DNA of 7,786 nt from Gammaproteobacteria bacterium. Lineage in GTDB: Bacteria > Pseudomonadota > Gammaproteobacteria > Chromatiales > Chromatiaceae. Positions within the stretch are counted from its first letter, which is position 1. The number at the start of each line of letters is the position of its first letter. The notes beneath the pieces are model-generated. The model was given only the letters and a program-made list of their open reading frames with translations. It had not been told where the DNA came from and did not search any database. The stretch lies in assembly GCA_019136395.1 (NCBI GenBank), contig JAGVUH010000670.1, forward strand, positions 1-7,786, given 5' to 3'. The position numbers and the translations under genes are program-made. This document shows, one piece after another, positions 1 through 7,039 of the stretch.

Positions 1-2
1 TG

Positions 3-2198
3 GAAGGCCTGGTAGGGGAAATCCACCTCGCCCAGACCTTCCGCAACGCCGAGGCGGTCAACATCGAGGCCGTCTTCACCTTCCCCGTGCCCCCGGAGGC
101 GGTCTTGCTGGGGGTGGAGGTGACCCTCGACGGCCGGGTGCTGCGCGGCCAGGTGCTCCCGGCTGCGCAAGCCGAGGAGGATTACGAGGAGGCCATCGTC
201 AGCGGTGACGGCGCCCTCCTGTTGCAATGCGCCGGGCGGGGGCTCTACACCATCAACGTCGGCAACCTGCTGCCGGGCCAGGTGGCCGAACTCGACTACC
301 GCTACGCCGTGCTCGGCGTCTGGGATGACGATCTGTGGCGACTGGTCTTGCCCACCACGCTGGCGCCCCGCTATGGCGATCCCCATCAGGCCGGGCTGGC
401 GCCCCATCAGGTGCCCCATGTCGCCCTGTTCACCGGGCACCGCTTCACCCTGGACCTGGTCCTGGGCGGCAGCCTGCGCCAGGCCCAGGTCGATTCCCCC
501 TCCCACGCCCTCACCGTCATCCCGGAGGAAACGGGCCAGCGCCTGCGCCTGGCCCAGGGTTCCGCGCCGCTGGACCGGGATCTGGTCCTGCTCATCCGCG
601 CGGCGCCTTCCGCCCGCGCCGGCCAGGCCCTCATCGCCCGGGACCTGACACCCGGGGTGGGCGATACCCCACCGGAAACCGTCGTCCTCCTCAGCGTCCA
701 GCCCCAACTCCCGGTGGCGGCGGACACGGGCGGGCACGATTATGTCCTGGTCGCCGATGCCTCCGGTTCCATGGCCGGCGACAGCATCGCCCAGACCCGC
801 GAGGCCCTGCTGGCCATCCTTGACCGCTTGCAGCCGGCGGACCGCTTCAATCTCATCGTCTTTGGCAGTGCGCCCGCGGCCCTGTTCCCGGGCCTGGTAG
901 CGGCGGATACCGCCCACCTGGCCCGCGCCCACCACGCCATCCGCCACCTCCAGGCCGACCGGGGCGGCACCGAGATCGGCGCCGCCATGCGGCTGGCTCA
1001 CGGTCAACGCCAGGACCGGTCCCTGGATATTCTGCTCATCACCGACGGCGAGGCCTGGGACACCCAGGGATTGATCCGCTTCGCCCGCCAGGCCGGCGAC
1101 CGGGTCTTCACCATCGGTGTCGGGGCGGCGGTCGCCACCGACCTGGTGCAGGGGCTGGCCCAGGCCACCGGCGGCGCTTGTACCCTGGTCCACCCCAACG
1201 AGGCCATGGGTGACAAGATCGTGCGCCAGTTCGCGCGCATCCGCGCGCCCCGCGCCAGCGTCACCCTGACCTGGCCCGGGGTACCCCGCTGGCAGTGGCC
1301 CGAGGCGGAGGAGTCGGTCTTTGCCGGTGACACCCGCCATTGGCTGGCGGGTTTCACTACCTCGCCGACCGGGCCGGTTACCCTGACCTACACCCTGGCC
1401 GATGGCACCACCCACGCCCAGACCCTTAACCTGCAACCCTGGCCGGAAAGCGCCGGGGCGGATACCCTGCCGCGCCTGGCCGCCGACCGTCGCCTCACTG
1501 TGCTGGACCAGGCGACGGCTACCGCCCTGGCCGTGCGCTACCAACTGGTATCACCCCACACCCACTTTGTGCTGCACGACCCACGGGAGGCCGCCGAACA
1601 GGCCGACACCCTGCCCCAGGTGCGGCAGGTTCCGCATCAGCTTGCCGCGGGGTGGGGCGGGATGGGGTCGGTGGCCTCGGCCCGTGGGGTTTTCGCCGCG
1701 CGCCTACCGCCGTCCGGGATGCTGCAGGATAGTGATATGTCGTTCTTGCTCAGCCCCGGGCCAGCGAAAACGTCCTCCCGAGGCGGCTTGTCCAAGCGGG
1801 CAGCCCGGGCCGCGCCGTCCCGGATCATGTATGGCATTCCCGATACGCCGGTCCGGTCGCAGCCCATGACCCCACCACCCTTTTCCGCTTACCTGGTGGC
1901 CCAGGCCCAGCGCCTGGCCGATCCCCAGGAGCCCCTGCCGACGCTGGCGGATCTGCTGGGTGCGGATCTCCCGGAGCCGCTGGCGGACGAGATCACAGCC
2001 CTACTCGCCCAAGGCGCGGAGGAAGGCCCAGTGATCGCCGCCGTCCTCTACGGTCTGTTGCTGCAGCCTGCCGCCGGTCGGGCCGCTCCCCGGGAGACCC
2101 TGCGCCGCCTGCGCTTCATGGCCACCCGCGGTCTACCCCGGGACCAGGTAGAGCGCCTGGTCGCCCTCGCCAAAAGCTGTCCGCCCCTAACGTCATGA
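3..2198 (+). CDS. VIT and von Willebrand factor A domain protein (5'-partial)
   Basis: The reading frame is open from the left edge, so the gene starts outside the window. The GTG at 87 lies inside the VIT domain and is not the start. The first visible codons (3-330) give a VIT (vault/inter-alpha-trypsin) domain, with AQTFRNAEAVNIEAVFTFPV followed by the typical Q-A-E-E-D-Y-E-E-A stretch and NVGNLLPGQ. A VWA domain spans about 738-1250. Its MIDAS metal site is complete: DASGS at 756-770, the Thr of GGTEIG at 969-971, and the Asp of ITDGE at 1044-1046. After it comes a beta-rich region, then a conserved block ending in the LAVRYQLVSPHTHF motif (about 1528-1569), a Gly/Pro/Arg-rich low-complexity linker (about 1640-1880) and a helical C-terminal part. 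No enzymatic motif is visible. Family members are thought to mediate metal-dependent protein binding; the partner is unknown. The stop overlaps the next start (ATGA), so the two genes are probably co-translated. 731 codons are visible and perhaps 30-40 are missing. Confidence 0.93.
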   Translation, partial: EGLVGEIHLAQTFRNAEAVNIEAVFTFPVPPEAVLLGVEVTLDGRVLRGQVLPAAQAEEDYEEAIVSGDGALLLQCAGRGLYTINVGNLLPGQVAELDYRYAVLGVWDDDLWRLVLPTTLAPRYGDPHQAGLAPHQVPHVALFTGHRFTLDLVLGGSLRQAQVDSPSHALTVIPEETGQRLRLAQGSAPLDRDLVLLIRAAPSARAGQALIARDLTPGVGDTPPETVVLLSVQPQLPVAADTGGHDYVLVADASGSMAGDSIAQTREALLAILDRLQPADRFNLIVFGSAPAALFPGLVAADTAHLARAHHAIRHLQADRGGTEIGAAMRLAHGQRQDRSLDILLITDGEAWDTQGLIRFARQAGDRVFTIGVGAAVATDLVQGLAQATGGACTLVHPNEAMGDKIVRQFARIRAPRASVTLTWPGVPRWQWPEAEESVFAGDTRHWLAGFTTSPTGPVTLTYTLADGTTHAQTLNLQPWPESAGADTLPRLAADRRLTVLDQATATALAVRYQLVSPHTHFVLHDPREAAEQADTLPQVRQVPHQLAAGWGGMGSVASARGVFAARLPPSGMLQDSDMSFLLSPGPAKTSSRGGLSKRAARAAPSRIMYGIPDTPVRSQPMTPPPFSAYLVAQAQRLADPQEPLPTLADLLGADLPEPLADEITALLAQGAEEGPVIAAVLYGLLLQPAAGRAAPRETLRRLRFMATRGLPRDQVERLVALAKSCPPLTS

Positions 2199-2650
2199 AC
2201 CCTGAACCAGAAGTATCGCCACTGGATCAGGCTGCGGCACCCCTGCCGGAGCCGACCTTTGGCATCGACCAACTCTGCGCCCTCAGCGGCGTGGTGCGCC
2301 GCACGGTGCGCTTTTACACCCAGAAGGGCCTGCTCGATCCACCCGAGGGGGCTAAGCGCGGGGCGCATTACACCCGCCGCCACCTGGAGTAGCTCCTGCT
2401 GATCCGCAAGTGGCAGCAGGCCGGGGTCTCCCTGGAGCGCATCGGCCGCCTGCTGCGCGGGGATCTCAGCGACCTGCCCCCGCCCACCGCGCCGGGGACG
2501 GTGGAGGTGTGGAGCCGCGTGACCCTGCGGCCTGGCCTGGAGGTCCATCTGGAGCCGGGCCGACTGGGGCTCGACCCGGAACAGGTGCGGTTGTTGCTGG
2601 CGCGGATCGTCCGGATAGTGACTGAGGGGGAGGACCCGCCTGAGGCATAG
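2195..2650 (+). pseudogene. MerR-family transcriptional regulator interrupted by an in-frame amber codon
   Basis: ATG 2195 overlaps the upstream stop as ATGA. Residues 22-47 form a MerR-type winged helix-turn-helix (FGIDQLCALSGVVRRTVRFY, then TQKGLL), and residues 48-63 form the wing. The frame then meets TAG at 2390-2392, directly after RRHLE. It continues without another stop for 85 codons to TAG 2648-2650, starting with LLLIRKWQQAGVSLERIGRL, which is the expected continuation of a MerR DNA-binding domain. The remainder is a short effector/dimer region with no Cys cluster typical of metal-sensing members, so the signal is unknown. A single CAG-to-TAG change would explain the interruption. 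As read, the product is a 65-residue fragment lacking the second half of the DNA-binding domain and the dimerisation helix. Amber readthrough or a sequencing error cannot be excluded. By position it would have been the partner or regulator of the VIT/VWA gene. Confidence 0.82.
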
Positions 2651-2701
2651 CGTCAACGTTGCTAGTCTGAGTGGCCGTTCACGCCGGCTACCTGGTAATA
2701 G

Positions 2702-2944
2702 CCCACATATACCAAGCAAGAGGTTGGCGAACCGGTTGGCCTGGACTACTTGGACTGGACCGTTACCGAACTTCCGGACCTACCCAAGGTGGCGATCGGC
2801 GGCATCAAGCGCGCCAATGTGGCGGAGGTGGCGGTACGATGGCCGGGTCCGGTCTGCCTGGTGATCGAGATCACCGACGCCGTGGCGATCGGTGAACGGG
2901 TAGCGGAAATCCGGGCCATCCTGGCCTGGGCACGGCGGTCCTGA
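2702..2944 (+). pseudogene. 3' remnant of a thiamine-phosphate synthase (thiE)-like gene
   Basis: Directly after a TAG at 2699, the frame reads PTYTKQEVGEPVGLDYL, then LPKVAIGGIKRANVAEVA, then VCLVIEITDAVAIGERVAEI, ending at TGA 2942-2944. This matches the order of the C-terminal third of ThiE-type TIM barrels: the TK segment after the GP(T/V) strand, a V-A-I-G-G-I strand, an N-V-x-E-V helix and a final helix. The family is about 200 residues long; only about 80 are here. In the preceding frame (about 2683-2709) the peptide GYLVIAHIY resembles the G-Y-L-G-I-G-P-T-Y strand that should come just before, which implies a small indel near 2698-2702. The expected G-A-D phosphate-binding motif after AEVA is replaced by VRWPGP, another sign of decay. 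There is no usable ribosome-binding site; TTG 2750 is the only start-like codon noted. Read as a degraded gene rather than a real 64-residue protein. Confidence 0.5.
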
Positions 2945-2977
2945 TCCCATCCGTCCCGAGTATTTTCCAGATCCTGT

Positions 2978-2997
2978 GAACCCTGAAATTGGGTTTG
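2978..2997. repeat. Short inverted repeat at the truncation junction
   Basis: AACCC (2979-2983) and GGGTT (2991-2995) form a 5-bp inverted repeat around an A/T-rich 7-base loop. It lies directly beside the point (about 2998) where the TauE/SafE-like reading frame loses family resemblance and 35 bases after the end of the thiE remnant. It could be the scar of a recombination event or an element end; it is too short to name one. As a terminator it would be weak, with no clear T run. Confidence 0.3.
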
Positions 2998-2998
2998 C

Positions 2999-3094
2999 AC
3001 CCATCGCGCCAAAGAAGGAGACGACGAAAGCGGCGAGTAGCGGTAGCCACAGCCATATCTCGACGCCCGAGGTGGGAAACAGCAGGGTGTCCAT
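2999..3094 (-). pseudogene. TauE/SafE-like sulfite exporter family permease, truncated after ~32 codons
   Basis: ATG at 3094-3092 overlaps the ATPase stop (TGATG), an arrangement typical of translational coupling. The first residues, [20 protein letters not shown] then AAFVVSFFGAMG, form one hydrophobic helix and resemble the N-terminus of TSUP (TauE/SafE) membrane permeases, in which S-F-F-x-x-M-G-G-V-S-G normally follows. Here the similarity stops exactly at M-G (3004-2999) and continues as ANPISGFTGSGKYSG, which is unlike the family. The frame runs on to a TAG at 2782-2780 through low-complexity sequence antisense to the thiE remnant. A normal member has roughly 250 or more residues, so about seven-eighths of the gene is missing. 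The family assignment rests on about 30 residues and is recalled, not searched. Confidence 0.6.
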
Positions 3095-5370
3095 CAGCGC
3101 CTGAGGCGCAACGCATTGCCGATCACCGACGCGGAGCTGAAGCTCATGGCCAAGGCAGCGATCAAGGGCGACAGCAGCCAACCGGTCAACGGGTACAACA
3201 CGCCAGCCGCGATCGGAATGCCCAGCGCGTTGTACAGCAAAGCAAACATCAGATTCTGCTTCATGTTGCGAACCGTGTCTTCAGACAAGGTGCGTGCGAC
3301 CGCGATACCCCTCAGATCGCCCTTGACCAGGGTGACTTGAGCGCTGTTCATGGCCACATCCGTGCCAGTGCCCATGGCCACACTCACATCGGCCTTGGCC
3401 AGAGCGGGGGCGTCATTGATGCCGTCGCCCGCCATTGCGACCACTCGACCTTGGCGCTGAAGTCTTTGAACAAGTTCCAGCTTATCAGCCGGCTTTACCT
3501 CACCATGCACCTCGTCAATACCCAGGCGGGCGCCAACCGCGCGTGCTGTGCTCAGACCATCGCCGGTTGCCATGACGATACGCAGGCCGGTGGCCTTGAG
3601 CGTTGCGAGGGCCTCGGGGGTGCTGGACTTGATGGGGTCGGACATGGCAAGGAGGCCCACAAGCTGACCGTCGGCGGCCAAATGCATGACGCTGGCCCCT
3701 TCCGAACGCAACGCCTCGGCCTGCGAAACTAAAGACTGAACGGAGACGCCGAGTTGTTCCATCATGGCGGTGTTGCCCAGCGCGAGTCGACGCTCTCCCA
3801 CCAGCCCGCGAACGCCGATGCCTGACCCCGATTCAAAGTTCTCTGGTTTTTCAAGGGTTAGACCACGCGCACGCGCAGCACGCACGATGGCATCTGCCAA
3901 TGGGTGCTCGCTGCCTTGATCCAGGCTCGCGGCCAGACGCAACACCTCATCCGCTTCTTGACCGGGCACAGGCACGGCGCGGTCAAAAGCGGGTTTGCCC
4001 TCGGTCAGGGTGCCCGTCTTGTCAATGACCAGCGTGTCAATCTTACGCAGGTTTTCGATGGCCGCCGCGTCACGGAACAGAACACCGTGGGTCGCACCAC
4101 GCCCCGTGGCGACCATGATGGACATCGGCGTCGCCAGCCCTAGCGCACAGGGGCAGGCAATGATCAAGACGGCCACCGCATTGATCAAGCCATAGACCCA
4201 ACTCGGTTCAGGTCCGAACAGTCCCCAGCCGAGAAAGGTCAACGAGGCCACGGCAACCACTGCCATCACGAAATAGCCAGCAACCAGATCCGCCAGGCGC
4301 TGCATGGGGGCCCTGGACCGCTGCGCCTTAGCGACCATTTGGACGATCTGTGCCAACACAGTGGCTGAACCGACCTTTTCCGAACGCATCATCAACGCTC
4401 CGCTGGTGTTGAGCGTGGCGCCGATGACTTTGTCGCCGACTCGCTTGGACACAGGTACAGATTCACCAGTCAACATTGATTCGTCAACCGCACTGTTGCC
4501 CTCCGTGATCACACCGTCCACTGGAACTTTTTCTCCAGGACGAATGCGCAGCAAATCTCCAACGTGGACATGCGTCAGCGGCACATCCTCCTCACTGCCG
4601 TCGTCTCGGATCCGGCGCGCGGTCTTGGGTGCCAGTCCAAGCAGGGATTTGATGGCAGCTGATGTTTGAGATCGCGCCTTTAGTTCAAGCACCTGGCCGA
4701 GCAAAGTCAGCGAAATGATGACAGCCGATGCCTCAAAGTAGACGGCGACCCGCCCCATTGACAGGAACGAGTCTGGAAACACCTGTGGTGCGATGGTGGC
4801 AACCACGCTGTAGATGAAGGCCGCCCCCGTACCCAGCCCAATCAAGGTCCACATATTGGGGCTGCGATTGACCACCGACTGCCAGCCCCGCGTGAAAAAG
4901 GGCCACCCCGCCCAAAACACGATGGGTAAGGACAAAGCCAGTTCGATCCAACTCTGGATCGACATCGCGAACCATTGGAGGCGATGGCCTGCCATGGCCA
5001 GCACCGTCACCATCACCGTCAACGGCAGCGTCCACCAGAACCGGTGTTGAAAATTGCTCAACTCGGTGCTGTCATCGTCCTCTAACCCCGGCAATAGCGG
5101 CTCCAAGGTCATGCCGCACTTGGGACAACTTCCTGGGTGATCTTGCCGAATCTCAGGATGCATCGGACAGGTATAAATCGCGCCCAACACTCCACCAACC
5201 ATAACGGGAACCGGTTCCTCCAACGGCACCACGGCAGCGTGATGGCCCGCATGCTGGCCCTGGTGATGCCCAGCATGGGCAGTCACGACCATCCCGCAGA
5301 CGGGGTCATGCAGCGAATCAGGGGCTTGATGGCCCGCAGGATGGTGATGCTGTGTTTCAGTGGATGCCAT
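3094..5370 (-). CDS. Copper/silver-translocating P1B-type ATPase
   Basis: ATP-driven export of monovalent copper or silver across the inner membrane. Numbering is from ATG 5370 (758 residues). The N-terminus is His-rich, with 11 His in the first 45 residues. It carries DPVCGM at 22-27 and a heavy-metal-binding module with CPMHPEI at 68-74 and CPKCGM at 82-87; there is no classical GMxCxxC domain. Then come transmembrane helices from about 111, actuator loop TGES (301-304), metal-site CPC (406-408), phosphorylation motif [11 protein letters not shown] with D450, SEHP (487-490), TGDG (602-605, where TGDN is commoner) and hinge [10 protein letters not shown] (648-657). YN (713-714) and MSFSS (742-746) in the last helices are the group 1B-1 Cu+/Ag+ signature. 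This start was chosen because the protein begins here with the polar MASTET; the frame is open further upstream to 5577, but that stretch looks non-coding. A GGGG run (5377-5380) 6 nt upstream is a weak Shine-Dalgarno. The stop overlaps the next gene. No metal-sensor regulator is adjacent. Confidence 0.95.
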   Translation of the reverse strand: MASTETQHHHPAGHQAPDSLHDPVCGMVVTAHAGHHQGQHAGHHAAVVPLEEPVPVMVGGVLGAIYTCPMHPEIRQDHPGSCPKCGMTLEPLLPGLEDDDSTELSNFQHRFWWTLPLTVMVTVLAMAGHRLQWFAMSIQSWIELALSLPIVFWAGWPFFTRGWQSVVNRSPNMWTLIGLGTGAAFIYSVVATIAPQVFPDSFLSMGRVAVYFEASAVIISLTLLGQVLELKARSQTSAAIKSLLGLAPKTARRIRDDGSEEDVPLTHVHVGDLLRIRPGEKVPVDGVITEGNSAVDESMLTGESVPVSKRVGDKVIGATLNTSGALMMRSEKVGSATVLAQIVQMVAKAQRSRAPMQRLADLVAGYFVMAVVAVASLTFLGWGLFGPEPSWVYGLINAVAVLIIACPCALGLATPMSIMVATGRGATHGVLFRDAAAIENLRKIDTLVIDKTGTLTEGKPAFDRAVPVPGQEADEVLRLAASLDQGSEHPLADAIVRAARARGLTLEKPENFESGSGIGVRGLVGERRLALGNTAMMEQLGVSVQSLVSQAEALRSEGASVMHLAADGQLVGLLAMSDPIKSSTPEALATLKATGLRIVMATGDGLSTARAVGARLGIDEVHGEVKPADKLELVQRLQRQGRVVAMAGDGINDAPALAKADVSVAMGTGTDVAMNSAQVTLVKGDLRGIAVARTLSEDTVRNMKQNLMFALLYNALGIPIAAGVLYPLTGWLLSPLIAALAMSFSSASVIGNALRLRR

Positions 5371-5858
5371 GATGAACCCCATACGCAGCGTGGGTCTTGT
5401 CACCCAAGTTAGGTAGGTAGCGCCCCGCCCTGTGAGGCCCGCGTGATTGTCATACACCTTGCCAAACCGCCTGCCCCGCCAGCGCGGCAGGTGCTTGCTG
5501 CTGAGGTGAAGGTAAGAACCGTGCAGGCGGTGATGGTTCCGGCCGTGAGCGAGGCTTGGTGGTGACAGTGATGGCACGACCCGGCAAGACCGGGGGTGGG
5601 CCAGCTAATCCCCCCTCATGGCCCCTCGCACGGCAAGAATGGCAGCCCCAGCTCCGTAATCAGAGGCATGCAACTTTAGTATTAACCCATCAGACTGATA
5701 ACAATTTGCCTCTCCACCGTCAACAATTGAATTGCGGACTGGCATTGACCCCTCCGTCTGCCAGCAAGCAGAAACAAACCATCTCCTCCCACCCAGCGCC
5801 TTCCGCCGGGTATGGGGCTGGAGAGTGGAATGTAAAATCATTATCGAGGCACTAACCA
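5371..5858. other. Intergenic stretch between divergent units, with a possible transposase trace
   Basis: No convincing gene. The ATPase frame stays open upstream to 5577 on the minus strand, but the peptide is basic and compositionally unlike the ATPase. Within it (about 5547-5479), [20 protein letters not shown] resembles the C-terminal block of IS1595/ISXO2-type transposases (H-G-x-Y-H-H-x-S-x-K-H-L-x-R-Y), though the expected following residues are absent. From about 5655 to 5740 the DNA turns A/T-rich and holds a 7-bp inverted repeat, AGAGGCA (5662-5668) and TGCCTCT (5707-5713), with a 38-base spacer. On the minus strand TTGACG (about 5722), 17 bases, then TATCAG could be a weak promoter toward the ATPase. 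Both divergent promoters should lie in this stretch, but none is clear, and no symmetric CueR-type operator was found. Confidence 0.45.
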
Positions 5859-6263
5859 ATGAGTGAAACTAATCGCATCAAATACCTGCGCATTGCTTTA
5901 CTGCTCGTAGGATTGACCTTCACGTTCGGCCTCTGGCCACTTGGAATCGTCTGGCCGTCGGGCTGGACGTGGCATGAGGGGGGGCGCTCGGAATACCTTG
6001 AGATGATCCTGGGCATCTATGCCACGCTCGGTGTGTTTCTGATAATTGCCTCGCGCGATCCGATGGCACATAGAAGCCTGATCTGGTTTACAGTCTGGTC
6101 GAGCATTGTCCACGGCGGGATTATGGGTTTACAGTCCATCGCCGATACTAAACACACTGGACACCTCTTTGGGGACGTCGTGGCCCTGATTGCTGTGGCG
6201 GCCGTACTAGCGGCCCTGACACCGCGCCAGACTTCTACAACGAAATTGCCCCTTGGGGCATAA
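5859..6263 (+). CDS. Small four-helix membrane protein, DUF6632-like
   Basis: 134 residues from ATG 5859, preceded by GAGG (5846-5849) with a 9-nt spacer, a good ribosome-binding site. Four hydrophobic segments are visible: about residues 10-32, 46-64, 73-93 and 103-121. Conserved-looking points are WPSGW (32-36), the E-x-M-I-L-G-I-Y-A-T-L-G-V-F segment of helix 2, SLIWFTVWSSIVHGGIMG in helix 3 and HLFGD (102-106) before helix 4. This layout fits the uncharacterised inner-membrane family I recall as DUF6632; the function is unknown and no catalytic residues are evident. The N-terminus has positive charges (R6, K8, R11) before helix 1. It stands alone on the plus strand and converges on the small minus-strand operon. 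The family name is from memory and should be checked by profile search. Confidence 0.8.
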   Translation: MSETNRIKYLRIALLLVGLTFTFGLWPLGIVWPSGWTWHEGGRSEYLEMILGIYATLGVFLIIASRDPMAHRSLIWFTVWSSIVHGGIMGLQSIADTKHTGHLFGDVVALIAVAAVLAALTPRQTSTTKLPLGA

Positions 6264-6281
6264 CAATTCCATCAACAAGAA

Positions 6282-6316
6282 CTGGCTTACAGCAGGCCTC
6301 ACCTGCCTTAAGCCAG
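6282..6316. terminator. Bidirectional hairpin between convergent genes
   Basis: CTGGCTTA (6282-6289) pairs perfectly with TAAGCCAG (6309-6316). After a 2x2 internal mismatch, GCAGG (6292-6296) pairs with CCTGC (6302-6306) around a 5-base loop. It sits 18 bases after the stop of the membrane-protein gene and 25 bases after the last gene of the minus-strand operon, where a shared terminator is expected. There is no T run on either side, so the stem rather than a classic intrinsic terminator is what is seen; it may instead protect 3' ends. Confidence 0.6.
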
Positions 6317-6341
6317 GAGGTCATGTCAAACCCCGCGACGA

Positions 6342-6662
6342 TCAGCCCATGCGGTTTTCGGGCGGTCTGGTCGGCGCCAAAGGGGTGGCACAGTCCCAGA
6401 TCCCATAAGTAAAGCCCCGCGGCACCCGGCGCGCCACCACCCGCCCGTCATCGAGGATATCCACCACCGGCCAGGGCTCGACCTGGTCCGGGTCCTCGCT
6501 CCCGTCGTCCCACACCTCCTCCAGGTACCCATGCTGGGCCATCACATCGGCCCCGTGGATGCTGAACAGGGCCACCACCGTCCCCCGCACCCCACGCACG
6601 CAGCGCCACTCATCCGGCGCCAGCCGCACCCGCTCCAGCCCGTAGTACCAGCAAGCCCGCAT
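6342..6662 (-). CDS. Hypothetical protein, last gene of the four-gene cassette
   Basis: 106 residues from ATG 6662. The start lies 13 nt after the previous stop, with a GGTGGTGG purine-rich run just before it. An alternative ATG at 6695 would overlap the previous gene and add MGLISSESGGG. I do not recognise the family. Visible points are a beta-like core (VRGTVVALFSIHG, residues 25-37), an acidic stretch WDDGSEDPDQVE (51-62), then PWPVVDILDDGRVVARRVPR (63-82) and an F-T-Y-G-I-W-D-C segment (84-91). No signal peptide or membrane helix is seen, so it is probably cytosolic. Codon use is GC-rich like the rest of the cassette. That it is a real gene is supported by tight packing in the operon and by the protein-like composition of this frame compared with the Arg/Pro-rich alternatives. 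Confidence 0.65.
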   Translation of the reverse strand: MRACWYYGLERVRLAPDEWRCVRGVRGTVVALFSIHGADVMAQHGYLEEVWDDGSEDPDQVEPWPVVDILDDGRVVARRVPRGFTYGIWDCATPLAPTRPPENRMG

Positions 6663-6675
6663 GCCACCACCGGAC

Positions 6676-7035
6676 TCAGAACTGATAAGGCCCATGCGAG
6701 ATCGGCTGGTAACCCGTGACGTGGTAGGTGATGCCATACTGCCCCGGACCAACCGCCAGCGCCCAGGAGCCATCGGCCGCCGTCTGCGTCCTGGCCCTGA
6801 GTTGGCGACTCTCCCACCCCCACACCGACACCGAGACGCTGGGAATGCCCTCGTGCAAGACCCGCCCCGCGATCGCCCGATAGGCAAGCGGATCAAACAC
6901 CGGCTCGCGCTCAAGTTTCGGCATCACCACCGCCCATAGCGGGAAGCCACCCGGCCGCAGATGCGGCAGGGTAAAACCAATCGGCATGGCGTAGATCCCC
7001 CGGATCTCCTGACCAATGGCCCCCAGGTCCGCCAT
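6676..7035 (-). CDS. Hypothetical protein with carboxypeptidase-regulatory-like beta-sandwich
   Basis: 119 residues from ATG 7035, only 4 nt after the preceding stop. The N-terminal half (1-50) contains IRGIYAMPIGFTLPHLRPGG and a further hydrophobic strand FPLWAVVMPK. Residues 53-112 show the pattern of a CarboxypepD_reg/Ig-like beta-sandwich: IAGRVLHEGIPSVSVSVW, then T-x-T-A-A-D-G-S-W-A-L-A-V, then GPGQYGITYHVTGYQP. Such domains often serve as stalk or binding modules in surface and phage-tail proteins and carry no catalytic residues. There is no signal peptide, so secretion by the general pathway is not supported. The fold call is from the residue pattern only. Its place in the middle of a four-gene run suggests a joint function with the flanking small proteins. 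Confidence 0.68.
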   Translation of the reverse strand: MADLGAIGQEIRGIYAMPIGFTLPHLRPGGFPLWAVVMPKLEREPVFDPLAYRAIAGRVLHEGIPSVSVSVWGWESRQLRARTQTAADGSWALAVGPGQYGITYHVTGYQPISHGPYQF

Positions 7036-7039
7036 GGCC

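Noticed and set aside
87..2198. GTG 87 as the start of the VIT/VWA protein
   Set aside because: The frame is open to the window edge, and the codons before 87 (reading AQTFRNAEAVNIEAVFTFPV) are core VIT-domain sequence, so the true start lies upstream of the window.
2048..2719. 223-residue minus-strand open frame opposite the merR region
   Set aside because: Arg/Ala/Pro-rich shadow of the GC-rich plus-strand genes, covering both the VIT/VWA end and the MerR frame, with no family-like motif.
5451..5500. CueR-type operator (ACCTTGCC-like) upstream of the ATPase
   Set aside because: Only one half-site resembles the consensus; no matching inverted half at the right spacing and no promoter elements around it.
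5371..5577. 69-residue N-terminal extension of the ATPase starting at GTG 5577
   Set aside because: The peptide is Arg/Leu/Gly-rich, unlike P-type ATPase N-termini, and contains a transposase-like trace. The polar MASTET start at 5370 fits the family better.
5605..5859. 84-residue minus-strand open frame in the gap before the membrane-protein gene
   Set aside because: It has no recognisable domain or ribosome-binding site and crosses the A/T-rich intergenic DNA. Its apparent start runs into the start codon of the opposite gene.
6261..6330. Integron attC site after the small membrane-protein gene (TAACAATTC followed by a stem and GTCAAAC)
   Set aside because: The TAACAATTC start is suggestive, but the outer R'' and R' boxes do not pair and the flanks are asymmetric around the stem. 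No integrase or second attC is present.
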